A DNA stretch of 64,000 nucleotides from Halomonas sp. DQ26W (GTDB lineage: Bacteria; Pseudomonadota; Gammaproteobacteria; Pseudomonadales; Halomonadaceae), in NCBI RefSeq assembly GCF_003339685.1, contig NZ_QPKI01000006.1, forward strand, positions 62,001-126,000, read 5' to 3'. Position 1 is the first letter of the stretch. Each line of letters begins with the position of its first letter. Made by a program: the position numbers and the translations under genes. Below, piece by piece: positions 62,687-64,000 of the stretch. The notes beneath the pieces were generated by a model. It saw only the letters and a list, made by a program, of their open reading frames with translations. It ran no database searches and had not been told where the DNA came from.

Positions 62687-63816
62687 GACACATCTCCCAG
62701 GCGACGATAGCGGCGCCGCAGCCGGCTGCGTACTACCTCGGCCAGTGTGTTAACCAGGAAGGTGAAAAGGAAAAGCAGCAGTGCCGCCAGTATCAGCAGT
62801 TGGTAGCTATCGCTGCCCGGCACCGCCTCGGGCAGTTCGATGGCGATGCCCGCCGCCATGGAGCGCATACCCTCCAGGGGGCTGAGGCTCATCACGGCGG
62901 CATTGCCGCTGACCATCAGCACGATCATGGTCTCACCGACCGCGCGGCCAGCGCCGATCATCACGGCGGCGAACACACCAGGCGCCGCCGCCGGCAGCAC
63001 CACTTTCCACAGGGTCTGCCAACGCGTTGCCCCCATGGCCTGAGCGCCCTCGCCCAGGCTGCTCGGCACTCCCGAAAGGGCGTCCTCCGCCAGGGCGTAG
63101 ACACTCGGCATGACCGCAAAGCCCATGGCCAGGCCGACGATCAGGGCGTTACGGCTGGCATAATCGATACCGAGTTCAGTATCAAGCCAGCCGCGCAGGT
63201 CGCCGGCGAACAGCCACGCCTCCAGCCAGGGTGCCAGTTCCAGCGAGGCCAGCCCCAGCATGCCCAGCCAGGGCACCAGCCATAGCCCGGCCCAGGCCAG
63301 CGGTAGTCGTTGGCGCAGTGCCGGGCTCATCAGGCGCCATACGCCACCCGCCATCAGAATCCCCAGCGGCATCACCAGTAGCAGGGCGAAGGCGCCAGTC
63401 AGGTGGCGCTCCACCCAGGGCGCAAGCACCAGGCCCGCCACAAAGCCGATGACCACCCCGGGCAGGGCTTCCATCAGCTCCAGTGTGGGCTTGACCCGGC
63501 TGCGTAGCCGTGGGGACATGTAGACGGAAGAGTGAATGGCCGCCCCCAGCGCCATGGGGACGGCAAACACCAGCGCCCAGAAAGCCGCCTTCAACGTACC
63601 CCAGGCCAGCGGTGACAGCGACAGGGTAATCTGCGCCTGGCTGAGTGCACCGCTAAATAGTGCTGGCACCACTTCGATCGCCAGGAAGGCGCCGATGGCC
63701 AGTACTGCGAGGATCACGCCGATTCCTCCGGCCACAATCAACCCCGTCGCCAGGCGATCGAGCAGATGGCGCCGAGGAGAGCGGGTGGAAGGCGCAGCGG
63801 ACAAGGGCTTGATCAT
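62683..63816 (-). CDS. Second PstC-type permease
   Basis: A 377-residue PstC, shorter than the first copy and without the propeller-like insertion. It has a helix near residues 28-55, then GTLKAAFWALVFAVPMALGAAIH, PTLELMEALPGVVIGFVAGLVLAPWVE and the coupling loop GAQAMGATRWQTLWKVVLP. It begins the minus-strand unit pstC2-pstA2-pstB2-phoU and has its own Pho box upstream. Confidence 0.92.
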   Translation of the reverse strand: MIKPLSAAPSTRSPRRHLLDRLATGLIVAGGIGVILAVLAIGAFLAIEVVPALFSGALSQAQITLSLSPLAWGTLKAAFWALVFAVPMALGAAIHSSVYMSPRLRSRVKPTLELMEALPGVVIGFVAGLVLAPWVERHLTGAFALLLVMPLGILMAGGVWRLMSPALRQRLPLAWAGLWLVPWLGMLGLASLELAPWLEAWLFAGDLRGWLDTELGIDYASRNALIVGLAMGFAVMPSVYALAEDALSGVPSSLGEGAQAMGATRWQTLWKVVLPAAAPGVFAAVMIGAGRAVGETMIVLMVSGNAAVMSLSPLEGMRSMAAGIAIELPEAVPGSDSYQLLILAALLLFLFTFLVNTLAEVVRSRLRRRYRRLGDVS

Positions 63817-63826
63817 GAACAGCAGC

Positions 63827-63857
63827 GTATAACAACTTGATGACAGTTGAATGACAA
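63827..63857 (-). promoter_or_regulatory. Pho box of pstC2
   Basis: On the minus strand TTGTCATTCAACTGTCAT (63857-63840) is two direct half-sites with a 4-bp spacer, the best match to the PhoB consensus in the window. A -10-like TATACG follows at about 63831. It sits in the 43-nt gap between pstS2 and pstC2, only 2 nt after the pstS2 stop. Confidence 0.88.
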
Positions 63858-63859
63858 CA

Positions 63860-64000
63860 TCACGGTGAGAGGCCCAGTTCTCGCCTCTGGCGCGATAGCG
63901 TCTCCTCGGGCAGCGCCACGAAGCCCAACTCCGTCACGGTGCGCTGTCCCTGGGGCGACAGCACCAGGTCGAGAAAGGCCCGCTCCGGCGCCGGCAATGC
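63860..64000 (-). CDS. Second PstS-like phosphate-binding protein, C-terminal 46 residues
   Basis: The gene enters from the right edge and ends at TGA 63862-63860. The visible end, with RAFLDLVLSPQGQRTVTELGFVALP, is the usual C-terminus of PstS-type proteins, where FLxFxLSxxGQ leads into a short final strand. It lies directly upstream of pstC2 on the same strand, so it is almost certainly the binding protein of the second transporter. Confidence 0.82.
   Translation of the reverse strand, partial: ALPAPERAFLDLVLSPQGQRTVTELGFVALPEETLSRQRRELGLSP

Noticed and set aside
60965..62710. 581-codon plus-strand frame rich in His and Gln
   Set aside because: Antisense to pstA2 and pstB2; composition is what GC-rich antisense frames give.

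Overview
The window is chromosomal DNA from a high-GC gammaproteobacterium. Gene content fits a halomonad (Halomonadaceae) or a close relative: RimB/RimK, DUF3549, YqcC and YeaC genes of the Pseudomonas/Halomonas type, a PutA without its DNA-binding domain beside putP, PstC/PstA permeases with very large periplasmic insertions, and an ABC-type glycerol uptake operon. This placement is inferred from gene families; no rRNA is present to confirm it. There are no prophages, CRISPR arrays or complete insertion sequences. Mobile DNA is limited to short non-coding repeats.

Layout. (1) 1-8900, minus strand: start of a BtuB-like cobalamin receptor behind a cobalamin riboswitch, then the late cobalamin genes cobT-cbiB-cobD-cobU-cobS-cobC plus a degenerate second CobU, packed with overlapping ends. 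A copper-type P1B ATPase lies upstream of cobT. (2) 9000-14550: a decayed radical-SAM fragment, DUF2797, YeaC, rhomboid protease, metallophosphoesterase, NAD kinase and an EamA exporter. (3) 14593-24443, minus strand: a complete glycerol catabolic unit glpK-glpS-glpT-glpP-glpQ-glpU-glpV-glpD, with DeoR/GlpR-type operator repeats upstream of glpK. (4) 24444-33700: Pmp3-domain protein, CBS protein, tRNA-Gly(CCC), an AraC regulator followed by putA and putP, and an OmpW-type porin. (5) 33709-38551: GGCT-like, YqcC, DUF3549-rimB-rimK plus a helical protein, and a SanA-like protein. (6) 38639-45138: a miniature repeat element that supplies the stop codon of sufT, then the SUF operon (Rrf2 regulator-sufB-C-D-S-T) with a Fur-box-like site upstream. 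(7) 45139-51000: orphan TAXI binding protein, Lrp regulator, a Pho-box-linked Na/Pi transporter with a PhoU-like partner, an Fcy1-like cytosine deaminase, a flavin reductase and a lipoprotein. (8) 51154-64000: a phosphate-starvation island with two Pst transporters (pstS, pstCAB on plus; pstS2, pstC2A2B2-phoU on minus) converging around phoB-phoR.

How the parts work together. Phosphate control dominates the right quarter: PhoR/PhoB and PhoU sit between the two transporters, and good Pho boxes precede pstS, pstC, pstC2 and the distant nptA gene. Glycerol enters by ABC transport rather than a GlpF channel, is phosphorylated by GlpK and oxidised by GlpD. Cobalamin genes cover the adenosylcobinamide-to-cobalamin stage, matching salvage of corrinoids imported through BtuB. 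Proline is imported by PutP and oxidised by PutA under a neighbouring AraC regulator.

Most notable observations: the two glycerol-transporter ATPases carry complementary motif defects that predict one working and one dead ATP site; PstC carries a propeller-like periplasmic domain; several short repeats begin exactly at gene stop codons; and a relic of a radical-SAM gene persists at 9010-9132.
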